Shown piece after piece: positions 1-12,423 of a stretch of 64,000 bases of DNA (its first letter is position 1; the number at the start of each line of letters is the position of its first letter). The translations under genes and the position numbers were made by a program. The notes below the pieces were generated by a model. It ran no database searches and was not told where the DNA came from. It saw only the letters and a program-made list of their open reading frames with translations. The DNA is from Echinometra lucunter. Lineage: Eukaryota > Echinodermata > Echinoidea > Camarodonta > Echinometridae. The stretch covers positions 6,134,706 through 6,198,705 of the forward strand of contig CM057151.1 in assembly GCA_029962745.1 (NCBI GenBank), given 5' to 3'.

Positions 1-1794
1 CAAATTTATGCATGAACACTCATCCTACCAAAAGATATGTTAACCAAGGCATCATGGTATTGCACTGACATCAGTGTAAATGACAGATACATTCTGCTCT
101 TTTACAGAAAATGTCACTTTTGTCCCTTTGCTTCCTTTTGCCAAAGTAGGGCAGAATTGTCGCCAGCCCAAATTCATATATGTCAATGTGAGGTTGATGA
201 GAACCTCTTCGCAGAGGACAAAGTTCACATCATGATTAGAATTCAGAAACATGAATAAAAATCGTTATAATTCATTATGCATAAGATATAATACTTATGT
301 TAAAATGCTCCTGTAATATGCCAGTAAAGTTTCATGTGAAACACAGCAAAATTAAATCATGATATATGAACTTAATTCATCTAATGTACCATAAAGAAGA
401 CTTCTCCAACACTATACAAGAGAAAATATCTAGTACTGTACAAATGACAACAGGACAAAACATTTCTTTTAATCACAATGTAGTAAATGTAGGTAAAAAT
501 AAACCAAGTCATATTTGTTTGTTTGTTGGGATTTTTTTAAATTTACTTTTGCACTTGACATGTTGGATTCTGCACTATGACCTCCCCGCAACTGCTTTGT
601 TATTAATGATTTGAGTAAATTCTATTTGCATAGATTATGTACATAAATCCCTCTTGCATCACAATTGTAGGCAATGTTGGCAAGTGGATTAAGTGATAAT
701 GGAGAACTACAGGGTCTCACACTTTATAATGAGGAATGTATCTTCATACAATGGGGGGGGGGGGGGGGGGGGGGACACATTCCTATTGACAAAGTTTACA
801 TGACTGTTATATAACCTTTCTGTTTAAACACATTCAGGACCCTTTGATAATGGAGCAAAAAAAACAGTGACTTCTGCTAGATATTGGGTTATCACACATA
901 CAAGTAAATAGTACACTGAAAATTGAAGCCATATTGTAGCTGTAATGCATTTTCAAATTACTCAGATGGTAAACAAAAAGTGAGCAATTATTTCTTAAAA
1001 CTGACGAAAAATTTTCCAGGAGAAAGGTGTTACAGAGGATTATTTGTGTAGTAGATTCAGTTGTATAAGCTGTTTCTAAATCATGCAAGCTTAATTCCAA
1101 AGGTTAAACATATAACAATCATGCATCCTTACCTTCATTGTTTCAATGTATTGCATAATACACAAGGGTTAGACACAGAATTGGAGGCAATTACAATGAT
1201 TTAAAAGCCCCATGATAAGTGAGGATTCTGTGTACGTATGGATAGTCACTTCCAATTCAAAGTATAGGAATAATCTACCATAAATGTTCAATATTTCACT
1301 CTTTCCCGTTATCCCGACTGCATCATTAGAACCGAAAACACATAAAAATTAAAAATATCTGGACCCCATCTTGTAAAGAGTTGTGATTGACCAAAATTGA
1401 TTGCAAGTCCTCCAGCCAATACACAATCTCTTATCTCTGCTGTACATATACAGTTGAAATTGAATTCGAAGCGATCAATTCCAAATAAGCAACTCTTTAT
1501 AAAATGGGGACCTGGACTTTGGGGCTTGAAATTAGGACAATTAGGACATCGTGTGTGAAGCTCCACATGCACACACATCTACAGTGCGTTATTTTCAGCA
1601 CCTTGAAGCAGCACTTTTACTGGAAGAAGAAGAAGAAATCTGACTTTCAAAGCTGTCAATGGTTATAAACAATCTTTACACCTACAAGCTTGAAATCTTT
1701 CAATGTTAAAAGAAAGAAAGAAGACTGCTTTTGATGCAGGATTACCATATAAGATTATTCATGGGGGTCTCTGATTTTCTCAAGGAGTTCTATC
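1..1794. other. Region downstream of ETHE1, no gene recognised
   Basis: This stretch lies 3' of the minus-strand ETHE1 stop codon and should include its 3' UTR, whose end I could not place. It holds a 22-nt G run at 753-774 and scattered A/T-rich sequence. A short minus-strand open frame near 52-252 has a protein-like composition but no recognisable domain and no convincing splice sites, so it is not called a gene. Confidence 0.5.
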
Positions 1795-2976
1795 TCACAC
1801 ATCATATCCTTCACCAACTATTCCACAAACCAAGTTAGCTGGAAGAGCTTTGTCTGCAAAAAAAAAATAAATATGAGCAATGAGGAAGTTATGCTGAAGA
1901 TCATGAAGTAGACTAAATTCTTTTTGATCTAGACATCATGAGAGAAAGTACAGGCAAAAATACTCTCATCACAAAGCCACTCTTTAGATATCTTTACAAC
2001 AAATATATTTCCAATTCTGTCCTTTAATACTCTTTACTTCACAAACCGAGTCAAACAAAGTGTTTCATAAGGTCTCAAACAAAAATTGTGATATTGCCTT
2101 GTAACTCGGAATTAGAGATATTCCTTTCATCTAAGCAGCTTGCTTAACCTGCAGAATACTAAGCCTGGGATAACTCGGGCTGGGGTCCAAGGAAAATATG
2201 TGTATACCAACATCAAATTGTAATCAACAGGTTACATCAGGAAAGGCCCATCTCCATACAATCGCTATTGAAGGCTACTAAAAACAGAGTCTAAAAGGCA
2301 AATATTCTCATTTTGAATGGAATTCTATCATTTTATAGTTTCTACTTTTATACACTGTTTATAATATCAAGAAAAAAATAGACATGTGGAAACATCATGG
2401 GTTTTTCTTTTGACTGAAAACAGAAGAGTTTAAAAGATAAAATGCACTAGAATATGGAGAAAGTGTGAAAATAAAAACCTAAGCAAAGTTGGATTACTCA
2501 CCTATTGCCTTTGGATATGGAAGGTTAAGTTCTGCCATGATCTTGACAAAATCCTCTTTTGATTTGGTCAGTCTTGGATTAAACTCAATCTCTTCTTTTA
2601 CAGTGGTTACTGTCTGTCCTGTAGTTTTTATAGAAAAGATATTCTTTTAATTGACATTCAGTAAATAATAGTGTAGGATATCTGACTTCTACATCCTAAT
2701 AAGAGATCATAAGAAAAAAAAAATTTCATCATTACCACTTCAGTATATCATTGTAACATGTGAATGTGAACTACCATTCTTATCCTTTGATAGCATAGGA
2801 TTGGGACAAAACAATAGTGGCACTAGCGCCCATATTTCTTTGTTTAAGCACCATCGTCACAATCCATAATCATCATCATTCAGATGATCACTGCCATGAT
2901 CAGCCCAGTCATTATCATCTTTATCACCATCATCATTATCACCACCACCTTCATCATCATCATCATCATCATCATT

Positions 2977-3014
<38 letters not shown>

Positions 3015-6000
3015 GAAAACCATCATGAACAATACCCTCTTCATTATTCACTTACATTTAGAACAATTACAATCTTACCTCCAGTCAACAGATCATTCAT
3101 TCAAATCTCTGATATACAACAAAAGTATTTTATTTTCAGCACAAAAATGACCTCTATCTTAAATCTTAGAGAAAATTTCAATGTCAAAGGCCACATTTTC
3201 TTTCTACTGTTTGATTAATACAATCTTCATACCTGTGTAGTCATGGGCTGGAAGTAATCTTGTTGTCGGAGGTAAAGAGAAAATCTTCTTATGGACAGAA
3301 TCATAGAGCATCTCAGAATCACCTGTTTGAAATCAAGCAAAGACAGAAATTCAAGACATAAATACTAAGCTTTAGGTGAAATATCATTTCCATTTTCTTA
3401 TCCTTCATTGTCATTTTTATTCAGGGGCGGTGCCACAGTATTTTTATGAGGGGGGGGGGGGCATGATGAACCACATGTGAGTTTACTTACGTTTTAAATG
3501 AATGAATAGGGCTATTAGCAATGCATGACCCTGCCTTTTCTTTTCTTTCTTCTTTTCTTCTTCCTTTTCCTCTTCCTCCGCTTTTTTTCTTTGATCACTT
3601 GAAAAATCATAGGGAGGCACACCCCCTGCCCCCTTGTAGCACCGCCCCTGTTTTCATTTATATATTTGCTTTAGGTGTTTATGTATTTCATTTATTTAAT
3701 CACTTTTTATTTACTGGTATTAATGTACTTATTAATTCATTTGATTGCTTACTACTTGTATGTCTTATTTTTATTCCTTTTTTCCTTCATTTAATTCTCG
3801 TATTTCGCAATCCTTGCGCTCTCATTCGGTTCCGTTGCGACAGTCACTCCAGTGCGAGATGGGTCGACAACAGTACCATCAACACCTTGCACTAGTCCCC
3901 TTTTCTGCTCCTATTCTAATTAATTACAGACTTCTACCACTTCATATTTTCCCTGGGCTCTCACTGCTAATTCTACTAATTCATTCTTCTTCTTCCCTGG
4001 GCTTGGGATCCCTCGGTCAGTTAAATATTTCTTCAATTAGTCAACTCTCATTTGCGGCGTCTGCTATCTTAAACAGTTGTCGAACCACGAGTTGGAAAAT
4101 AGGTCTCTCATGGTACGGACGTTGGTGGCACATGTATTGTGAAATGCAAGAATCATCTTCAAAACATCTAAAAACATACCTTTCCCATTCTTCCTTATTC
4201 ATTTTGTTTATTGACTACGGGACAGCACCTTGGGAAATGTGCTTCATCTAATCTGTATCATTCTTATCATCTTATTATGGTGTAGTAAATAGGTTACTGA
4301 TAGAATGAATTTCCTTGAAATGCTACAGCACCTTAATGGTAGCCATGCTAAAAGCTGGGGTAATAACAGTGGAACACCAGGAGTGTCAATTCTGACAGAC
4401 ATGAGCCCTAACAAGAACCCACTATTATTATTATCATCTTATTATCTTATTATCTTATCCCATGCAGGGCCTGGTGGCCTCAAATGCTAGAGCTCCTGTG
4501 ATTTATGTACTGACTGAGCTTGTCCCATGAATTGTCAGTGAACGGAGCAGTAAGAGGGTACCGGGCCTCATTGGGTGGGTGGCAAGGAATTGTGATGGGT
4601 GATGCAAATATTGGGAATCTGTTTTAAGTTTTTAAGCAGTAACAATATCTAATAGTTTCTTCCCGTGTAAATTCGTTGCTAGGCTTTTCCCATGAGCGTC
4701 CTTGGATGGTGTGTGCGCTCTATAAATTCTCACTATCATCTTTTGTTTTTTCAGCATTTTGTTTTTTTAAGGAGAAGGGGAAGGCTATTTCGATTTGAAC
4801 TTCAAACCATGTTAACTTTAACTTGCCTTCTTGGAAATCTGTCCTTCCACATCCCCTGATGAGGAGAGCATCTCCAGTGAATGCCATAATAGGTGTCCCT
4901 GCATCATTGCGCAACACATAGGTGACACACCCTGATGTGTGGCCAGGTGTTGCTAGCACATCAAGAGCCTATAAGATTGCAATGAAAGATGACAGCCAAA
5001 ACTTGGTAAAGAAAGGTGAGAAATTTCTTTCATATCAATTTGATAATTTCATGTCATGTGAAATAGCAAACCTGGGTGGTGGGATAGTGGCAAATATAGT
5101 TCAATTCTTGCCAAAGAGCTGTGGTGAGGCTTGAATTTATGACCTTTACATCTGAGTCAGGTAGAACTTTTGTCCCTGGAATCATACTGTACAGTGTATG
5201 TCAAAATCCCTCAAGAAATCCCTTGATAATAATTCTCTTAACTACTTCACATCACATTCAATAAATATAAAAATTACAATTCTTTTCCATTACAATGTAA
5301 AAGCGTATCTTCATAGGGTGGTAAATATACGATTTGAAAGTAAATATATAAATGATGGGAAAGGGACCTTTCCTCTTTTATTAGAGGATGGAGGAATTCC
5401 CCTATTTATATTGTAACTTTAGCAGTGCACTAGCACAACAAAGTAAAGTTTATTATCAAATGGATTTGAAGACTCTTTCTGTCATGTTGACTGTGTTCTT
5501 CAGACCATGTAATTATGTGCACCATGGTAGACACTACTATCTAAATTTAAGAGACCTTTCCATTTATTCTGAATTTAGACTTTGGACGTCCTTGAACGGT
5601 AATTAGTGCAGAGCTCAGCTAATATGTAACAGTCGGTAAACATAGCCAGAAATCTGGCAGAAAGAGGATATATTCTTGGAACTGTTTCACTGCCACTCTT
5701 TTCCAAAATGAAGGAAGAAAGGATTGCATGAGGGGAAAGGAAGGGGGGGGGGGGGAGGAAAGGGGAAAGTGGAGAGGGGGGGGGGGGAACGAGAGTCAGA
5801 AGACACTAAAGCCAAAAACTATTTATGGTATGTAACCCCCCAAAAATGGCTCCTCTTCAAATTCCAATGTTTCAAGGTCTTCTAGATGAGGCTTGGTATA
5901 ATCTTGTGGGCTCAACTACACTAATAGATGTATAGATTCTCAGTGGCAACACAGAAACAATGTTCAAGAAAATTCAAGAGGTAGTGTGGTTTCAATCACG

Positions 6001-9000
6001 AGGGTGGGAGGTTGAATCCCAGCTTAACTCTAACGTTTTTTACTAGGATATCATTATACAGGTCTCGACATTAAGAGGCACTCCGGACACATGGGTCCCC
6101 AAATATTAGGTACAAGCCTTCAAAATTGAACAATTCTAACATAGGGCTCAATACACGCAGAGCCCAGAATTTTGATCGAGTTAGTGTGGAGCCCTGGGGT
6201 GGTATTTTCTTATCTTTTCTTGTATCTTTGCAGCCTGCGCTAAGTGACTAGCAGGCATATAACTGGTACTCATGGTGCATAATGCTAATTTGCATGTGCA
6301 TTAAAGTTAAACTACCTATATAAAGTCTGTTTTTGATTGGTAAGGTCTCAAAAAGGACATGTTAAAGATAAGAAAAAGGCAGTCCTTACAGAGATAAGAT
6401 CGTGCTAAAATGACTTTCAGAATACCAAGCTACAATGATTGCAGCATTATCTTATCTCGGTAAGATAAGATAAAAGACAAGAACAAAGATAAGAACATTT
6501 TCAGAATATCACCCCTGGTATATAGGTTCCACTCTCTACCCAGGTGTAGTAACCAATACAAAGAAATTCCTTGAATACTTATTAGCCTGGCTAGAGCAGG
6601 GCTAATTCATTCAGAGCTTGTATCTCAGGGGGAAAAGTGACAATCAATTCAGTTAATAGCATTTAACATTCATATTTTTCTATACTGAAATGACCATCAT
6701 GAAGAAAAACAAAACAAAACAAGAGGGTTACACAAGAAGTCAATATCATTAGCAAATTATATAACCCTTTAGAATTTTATGCAACTCACCAAATTTCCAA
6801 ACTTTATCTGATCACCTTCTTCAATGTAGAGGTCTGCTTTGGCACCACTCTTCCCACTGATGATGCTCTTACAGCTTGGTAACTTCTCTTTGATTAGACC
6901 ACTCCCAGTAATGTGATCTGCATGGCAGTGGGTGTTTACTGAAGATTGAACACAAAAAAATGGATAAGCCAGAATGAAAGAGGAAGAAATAATATTTTTC
7001 TTAATGAAAAGAGAAAAGAAGATTGTGATTGGGGAGAGTGTATGAAAGAACATGGGAGAGCAAGAAAGAAAAGGTACATGGTTTGGGGATGGAATAAACA
7101 GACAGATTCAAGAATTGGGAAATACGATATTTCAAATTTGCAGTCACAATTAATGAATAAAAGATATATGAATTAAAGATATATCTTTCCTGTGAATTTA
7201 GAACAGACATATTGTTGCAACAATTTGAGCCATCAAGACCTCATTATTGTACATGAGTTTGAATTGAAGGCATGAAGCATACTTGTGTCAATCAATCACA
7301 AAAAACAATGTTTATGGACAGAAAATTGTATCTTGTATACTGTCTTTTTAAGGACATCACACTAAGTTATTCTATCAATGAAAACTGTGGCTTTAGTTAA
7401 GAATTCATGATACAATTTCTCATCCAACGTGTTTGCACTTTGTAAACTTGTTTGAACAGAGGTAGAAGACAGCACCTTCAGAAAACTGATACATTGAATC
7501 TATATGCTATCAGTACAGGTCCAAAACTCTGGAGCCTAATTTGCTGATCTTATAACACTGAACCCGAGAAAGGACATGGTGACTTACTTGCATAGAGAAG
7601 GTTTAGCCCAAGATCTTCCACAAGATGCAAGTCCCTCCTAACGAGTTCAATGACAGGATCAATGAGAACTGCATCCTTGGTATCCTTGTCTCCGAGGAGA
7701 TAGGTGTATGTGTAAGACTGGTAGTCAAAAAGCTGGACAGAAGGAAAAGCAAAGAAAATGTACAGTGAAAAAGAAGGTAAGTGCAAAGCTGAAGTTTGTT
7801 TTTTATGTAATGAAATTACTAAAAAAAAAAAATCTTTCAACAAAATTTTACTTGACAACCTTAAATCTCATTCCTAAACTTACAGGAGAGATCAAAATAG
7901 AGCAATACTTATTATTGCTTTGTTTTACCAGAGTGCTAAAAAGCATGCATGCGTGTATTAAGTATGCAGCCCAATGTGAATACACCAAGTTCCATTTGAA
8001 GAGGTGCCATGACTAAAGTCCCCAGTTTTCCGCGATACGGAAAACGGACAAATTTCACGAAATTCGGGAAGAACACGAAATTCACAGAATTTTACAGAAA
8101 ACGCGATTTTTCAGGTCAGAAAATTTTGAATTACGTAAAATACAGTGAAAATCATGAAAAACAAAGCAAAATCCAATAAAAAAAAAAAATATAAACAGAA
8201 ATGTAAATGCCTTGATAAACTCATTTGCAATGTTTGTTATCCAGTATATGACCAACTTCTTCAAGAAATATTGTAAAATTGTATCTTTGAAAACCTCAAC
8301 AGTTTTACAAAGTAGAACAGAAAAGTCAAATAATCTCATCCTTTTTTAATTTCAATTTTTTGGTAAGCACACAAAAGATCAAAATTGTTTTATCATCTTC
8401 ACAAGCAGACAACATTAACAAAACTTAATTGAAAAAATTTCAGATTTTACAGCTCCACTATTACATGATAATACATTTGTTCTATCATAATCCTATGTTA
8501 GCTAAACCTCAGTTATAGACTACATGTACAAACTTATCTGAGATAAGCTTGTACTCCATAGTTGTCATCGTGGTAGAAAAGCCTCAATAGCTTTTGTGTG
8601 TATTCCCAGGCATTGGGGCTTGGTAGAAAATCACACATGAGAGGAAAATAATTGTTTAAATTCCATTTTCAACTCTGAATTCCCAAATTTGTGGAATATC
8701 AAGAGTTGAAGAGTCCCTGAATCAGAATCAGATATAGTAGAAAATTTGAAAAAAAAAAAAAATCTTGCTTAAGGCAATTTTGTTGTCTGTTTTTGACTGC
8801 TGCAACGGTGAATGTTCCCCACAGTCCGAGGTACGTTTGGCCCTGAGTGGCTTAAATCAGAACAGTCAAATTAAGAATTTCCCAAAACACAATGTCTGCT
8901 GTAAAGATTTCTACTTTATACTTACAAGTCATGCTAGTTCAGCTGCATATCTAGATTACCACTGAAATAGAACATGTCATACACCTCAAAAGCAGCAGCG

Positions 9001-9659
9001 GTGATGTTGCATCATACTAGATTTGAATCTCTCACTCATGGTGTGAGGTTCAGAGGTGTGACCACTATCCAAGTGGTCAATCATGTCAATACAATGGTAA
9101 TGAATGAATTTGAACCAGTTCTTCTCTCTGCAACTTGTAATAATAACATGTCAAAGGGTGGTAATTAATCCTGCATGAATTTATGATCCCTGATCATCGG
9201 GAATTATTTTCCATTGAAAGTTTGATAAATTCAGATAAAATAATATTTGAAAAAGAGTGAACTAAATCAATGCATGAAACCCAAAAAGGCCAAACGATTT
9301 GAAACAAAAAAGTCTAAACCTACCTGTCGAAAAATAAGATTGGAAGGATCAGGAAGAATATCAGCGGACATTTTTCTCACAAAGCTTACAGCATTGCATG
9401 AACTGTTATTTTGTCCCTGAAGAAAGCTTGTTCTTGCAATTGTGAGAGCATGAGGAGAGGATGTAGATGACGGAGTTAAATGTAGACGAGATGGACGAGC
9501 TGTCGGCTTTGGATGTGAATGGGACTGACAAACTTGTTCACGTTGGAGTCGAGAGCATGCGAGAAATCCAACACCAGATTTCAGGGGGTGCTTGCACCTT
9601 GCTCTTCCTACTAATTCTGTAACTCTTGGCACACGAAAGGCCAAACCAAACGAAGACAT
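1795..9659 (-). CDS. ETHE1: ETHE1, mitochondrial persulfide dioxygenase, 7 coding exons
   Basis: ETHE1 oxidises glutathione persulfide to sulfite in the mitochondrial matrix during sulfide detoxification. Coding exons on the minus strand are 9659-9324, 7732-7588, 6938-6790, 4968-4827, 3322-3233, 2618-2502 and 1853-1795; they sum to 1038 nt (345 aa plus TGA) with phases that match at every junction. The metallo-beta-lactamase signature THCHADH is at residues 163-169, TPGHTSG has His220, [16 protein letters not shown] has Asp243, and PAHDYTG has His284. All are features of the family's iron and substrate sites. The start at 9659 gives an arginine-rich, Ser-rich N-terminal extension of about 90 residues compared with roughly 254 aa in human, consistent with a long mitochondrial presequence. 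A second in-frame ATG before [10 protein letters not shown] could be an alternative start. The intron after exon 4 uses a GC donor (4826-4825, AAG|GCAAGT); all other donors are GT. The acceptor of the last exon follows a T-rich tract. Confidence 0.96.
2862..3014. repeat. (ATC)n / (CAT)n microsatellite
   Basis: Imperfect ATC trinucleotide array within an ETHE1 intron. It produces artefactual open frames of poly-His, poly-Ile and poly-Asp on different strands. Confidence 0.9.
3422..3650. mobile_element. hAT-like MITE with internal G run
   Basis: A 229-bp element with inverted ends CAGGGGCGGTGC and GCACCGCCCCTG. Flanks of 8 bp are TTTTTATT and TTTTCATT (one mismatch), fitting the 8-bp target duplication of hAT transposons. 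It has a poly-G tract near the left end and a T/C-rich right half ending in CACTTGAAAAATCATAGGG-type sequence. No transposase is encoded. Related sequence appears near 10485, 18300 and 56277. Confidence 0.75.
3660..4725. other. Intron of ETHE1 with retroposon-tail-like sequence
   Basis: Contains T/A-rich tracts and two stretches resembling the 3' ends of SINE/LINE retroposons: AGCACCTTGGGAAATG followed by ATTATTATT-type sequence near 4215-4280, and GTGCGCTCTATAAATTC near 4709-4725. Neither has a clear 5' boundary. No exon is supported here. Confidence 0.3.
6190..6520. mobile_element. Candidate MITE with GGGGTGRTATT ends
   Basis: The left side has CCTGGGGTGGTATTTTC and the right side AGAATATCACCCCTGG, which are approximate inverted repeats. 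Between them are several GATAAGA-type runs. No target duplication was identified, so the boundaries are approximate. Confidence 0.4.
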
Positions 9660-10123
9660 GTTGTTTGAACTCAATAACAATTGTGACTGTTACGAGCACA
9701 AATCACACTCACATGTATATCAACGAGTGGTGCTAAATCGAAGAACACAGAGCTTTCAATCTTTCGATGTTCTCACGTTCACCGCATCGCCATCATTATT
9801 AACCTCACTTTGCATGCATAATTAACGTGCAAGTCAAGTCAAGGAGCTGGAGATCGCGAGCGCGCGCGCCGATGGAGCTTGTGTACCAGAAAAGCTGGAG
9901 TGGGTGTGTCAGGGAACTGTCACTTGTGTGTATTACACAAGTATTGCAGCTAGTAATTTACACGTACTACACGTATACACATGTCTATGCACACACCATA
10001 CACAGTCAACCAACCGAAACCTCATAAGATCCATGCCGAAACCACATGCACACAGAGTTTGTTCAGCAGCGGAAGCTATTCTATTATATGACTAATATAA
10101 AATTTCCCGCTCGATCAGCAAAT
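9660..10123. other. ETHE1 upstream region
   Basis: Upstream flank between the ETHE1 start and the tRNA gene. It has local CpG and GCGCGCGC richness near 9853-9868 and no recognised coding exon. Presumably it carries the ETHE1 promoter and 5' UTR; no specific promoter element could be assigned. Confidence 0.4.
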
Positions 10124-10195
10124 TCCTTGGTAGTATAGTGGTAAGTATCTCCGCCTGTCACGCGGAAGACCGGGGTTCGATTCCCCGCCAAGGAG
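10124..10195 (+). tRNA. tRNA-Asp (anticodon GTC)
   Basis: A complete 72-nt cloverleaf. The acceptor stem TCCTTGG pairs with CCAAGGA, followed by discriminator G. The anticodon stem TCCGC/GCGGA encloses CTGTCAC with anticodon GTC at 10157-10159. The T stem CGGGG/CCCCG encloses TTCGATT. The internal promoter is intact (A box TAGTATAGTGG, B box GGTTCGATTCC). There is no intron and no encoded CCA, as expected for a eukaryotic nuclear tRNA. Perfect stems and a downstream T run argue for a functional gene rather than a SINE head. Confidence 0.97.
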
Positions 10196-10201
10196 GCTTC
10201 C

Positions 10202-10220
10202 TTTTTTTTTTTTTTTTTTT
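10202..10220 (+). terminator. RNA polymerase III T-run terminator
   Basis: Nineteen consecutive T residues start 6 nt after the tRNA-Asp discriminator base, typical of RNA polymerase III termination. Confidence 0.9.
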
Positions 10221-10484
10221 GGTAAATTCCTTTAGCAATCTTAATCATAGTTTCGGAGACAATATAAACGTCCAAACTTTTTATCATTGTCAGTTACATC
10301 AAGGCATATTTTCCAGGCAGGCCTATAATACACTCATTTCCCCCCCCCCCCCTTCATTTTTAGCTCAATTTGAAGAGTCATGTCTTATTAATACAATTCT
10401 CGTACTAGTAGAGTTGAGGGTTGAGAGAACATCCCTAAAAACTGATAATGTTAATTAGATTTTGCAAAGCTGTATTGCACTCTA

Positions 10485-10864
10485 CAGTGGCAACACCTGG
10501 GTATTTTGATGGGGGGGGGGGGGGGGGGGAGGGAGGAGAGGGCAAGATGACCTACAGGTGAGTGTATTTGTTGAAATGAGTAAATAGGGCCATTATAATT
10601 AGAGTAGCAACACAAACGTCCTATATTGGGGGGAAACAAAATGGCGTTCGAATTCTTTCTATTTTGAACACCCAGGTGCTTATCGGAATTGAATGGAAAT
10701 GTTGCGTAACGGGGGAAACAAAATGGCGTTCAAATCATAGGTTGTCGCTTCTCTCTTTATGTAGGTACTCTAATTATAATTGCATGACCCTGCCCTCTCT
10801 CTTTCCCCACATACTCTTTTTTTTTTTTTAAATTTTGGTCACTTAAAGTGCCCCCTGGCGCTTT
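10485..10864. mobile_element. Degraded hAT-like MITE, same family as 3422-3650
   Basis: Begins CAGTGGCAACACCTGGG and contains a long G run. It shares internal sequence with the 3422 element (AATAGGGC, then GCATGACCCTGCC, then a T/C-rich tract) and ends in CCCCCTGGCGC. The right terminus is diverged, so the end is approximate. It is interrupted by a second element at 10592-10780. Confidence 0.5.
10592..10780. mobile_element. Nested 189-bp element with 15-bp perfect inverted ends
   Basis: Ends are ATTATAATTAGAGTA and its exact reverse complement TACTCTAATTATAAT. It lies inside the hAT-like MITE between AATAGGGC and TGCATGACC. The related copy at 3422-3650 lacks it, which gives an approximate empty site. 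It contains two copies of an ACAAAATGGCGTTC-type segment. Confidence 0.6.
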
Positions 10865-12423
10865 TTGTTTTGTTATCCACAATATTCAGGTGATGTACGA
10901 TACATATTCACATCGCAAACTCTCTGGAAACAAGGAAATTGCCTTATGTCACATCCCTTTATAGGCTTTTAAGAAATTACGGGAAGGGAGAAATTCTGTG
11001 TCAAAGGAGGGTTTTTTTGGGGGGGGGGTGGGGGTTACCAGTGCTCCTTGTACATGTAACGAGATTTGACTGTATTTATGGAAATTGGAAGTTCTCTCTC
11101 TCTCTCTCTTTTCTTTTCTCCATTTTATCACTAACTGATCTCTCATATTCAAGGCTGCATATGTATGCACCTCCCTCTTCATCACTTCACCTTTCTCTCT
11201 CCATAGTTTGCAAATAAATGTACCAATTCTGGAAAGATCTAGAGTAGAAAAAATACAATATGAAATACCGGAGGAGAAAGTTTTGGAGAATCCCTAAAAG
11301 AAATGTCCAAATCACTTTGGTATGATTTCCAAGCTACCAAAATTGGTTCTATACTAGGAAAGAGTTTGCAACATCTCTTTGCAGGACTTTGATGAACATG
11401 TTTACTTGATATTTAAGTAAATGGAAACACAACTGGCAACCCATGTTTAAATGATAATTTCTTTTCTGTGCTACCCGAGTGAATGCTGGCAGCAGATCTG
11501 TATACAGTAACTAGCCTTCTATTTTCAAAACATGTAAAAATGGAATTCAGAATTACCTGTGTTAAATTATTTAGCCTTTAACAAATGTAAATAGTGATTT
11601 TACTCATTTAAAGAATGAGTACTGTAAGCAGATCATTACAATAAACACAATGATTAAGATCACACATTTGTTCTTGAACATACTTTTTATTTGTCTTTTC
11701 ACATACTGCAAAGAATGTATTACCAGTTGGTGATACATATAAATTGTCATATATTCACAGGAAGTAAGTGGACTTCATAATCTACTAGATGGAAAACATA
11801 TTGTACAGTGTGAAACACTGTTGCTTAAGATTCCATGTAATTCCATTTCAGCAGATGATGAAGTCCCACATCAAAATGTTCGAAGTCACAAGTCTTTGGA
11901 GAAAGATGACACACAATGTGCTAGTATTAAGCTACCTTGTCAAGGTAAAGCCCAAGTTTTTCCAAAAACAAATGATTATCTACAGTAATTTTGTATGCAT
12001 TCATTAGTTGTTATTCATGTACAAATTAACACCATTACTATCCAAGGTTTTCTATTCTTGTCAACTATTTTGGGGCAGGTAAGAATCAGGTCTGATGTTC
12101 TTGCACAATAAATGATTTGTTAGGATAATAAGTAATTACCAGTATAGTAGTATTCCAACGGACAAAAACTTGCTTGCTGTTTCTTATTATTGGGGTACTT
12201 GCTCCATATTTCCCGTTATAGGAAAACAAGGATTATAATTGTGAAGTACATTAGCTGAAACATGTAAAATCAAGCCTTTGGACAAAACCCGAGCTCCAAA
12301 TATGTAGTCTAAATGGAGAACCCGACCCGATACCAAGGTGTAACAAACACCAGTAAAGACCTGTGCCTCTCTTTGCATTCTGCTGTAGATAATATTAAAT
12401 CACTATGATATACAAATATAAGT
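10865..12423. other. Intergenic/3' flank of NDUFA5, no gene recognised
   Basis: Contains a G run near 11019-11028, a CT microsatellite near 11093-11109 and otherwise unremarkable A/T-rich DNA. A minus-strand AATAAA (TTTATT near 11687) could be a distal polyadenylation signal of NDUFA5, but this is unproven. Confidence 0.4.

Noticed and set aside
2817..3218. Open frames rich in His, Ile or Asp over the ATC array
   Set aside because: They are translations of a trinucleotide microsatellite inside an ETHE1 intron.
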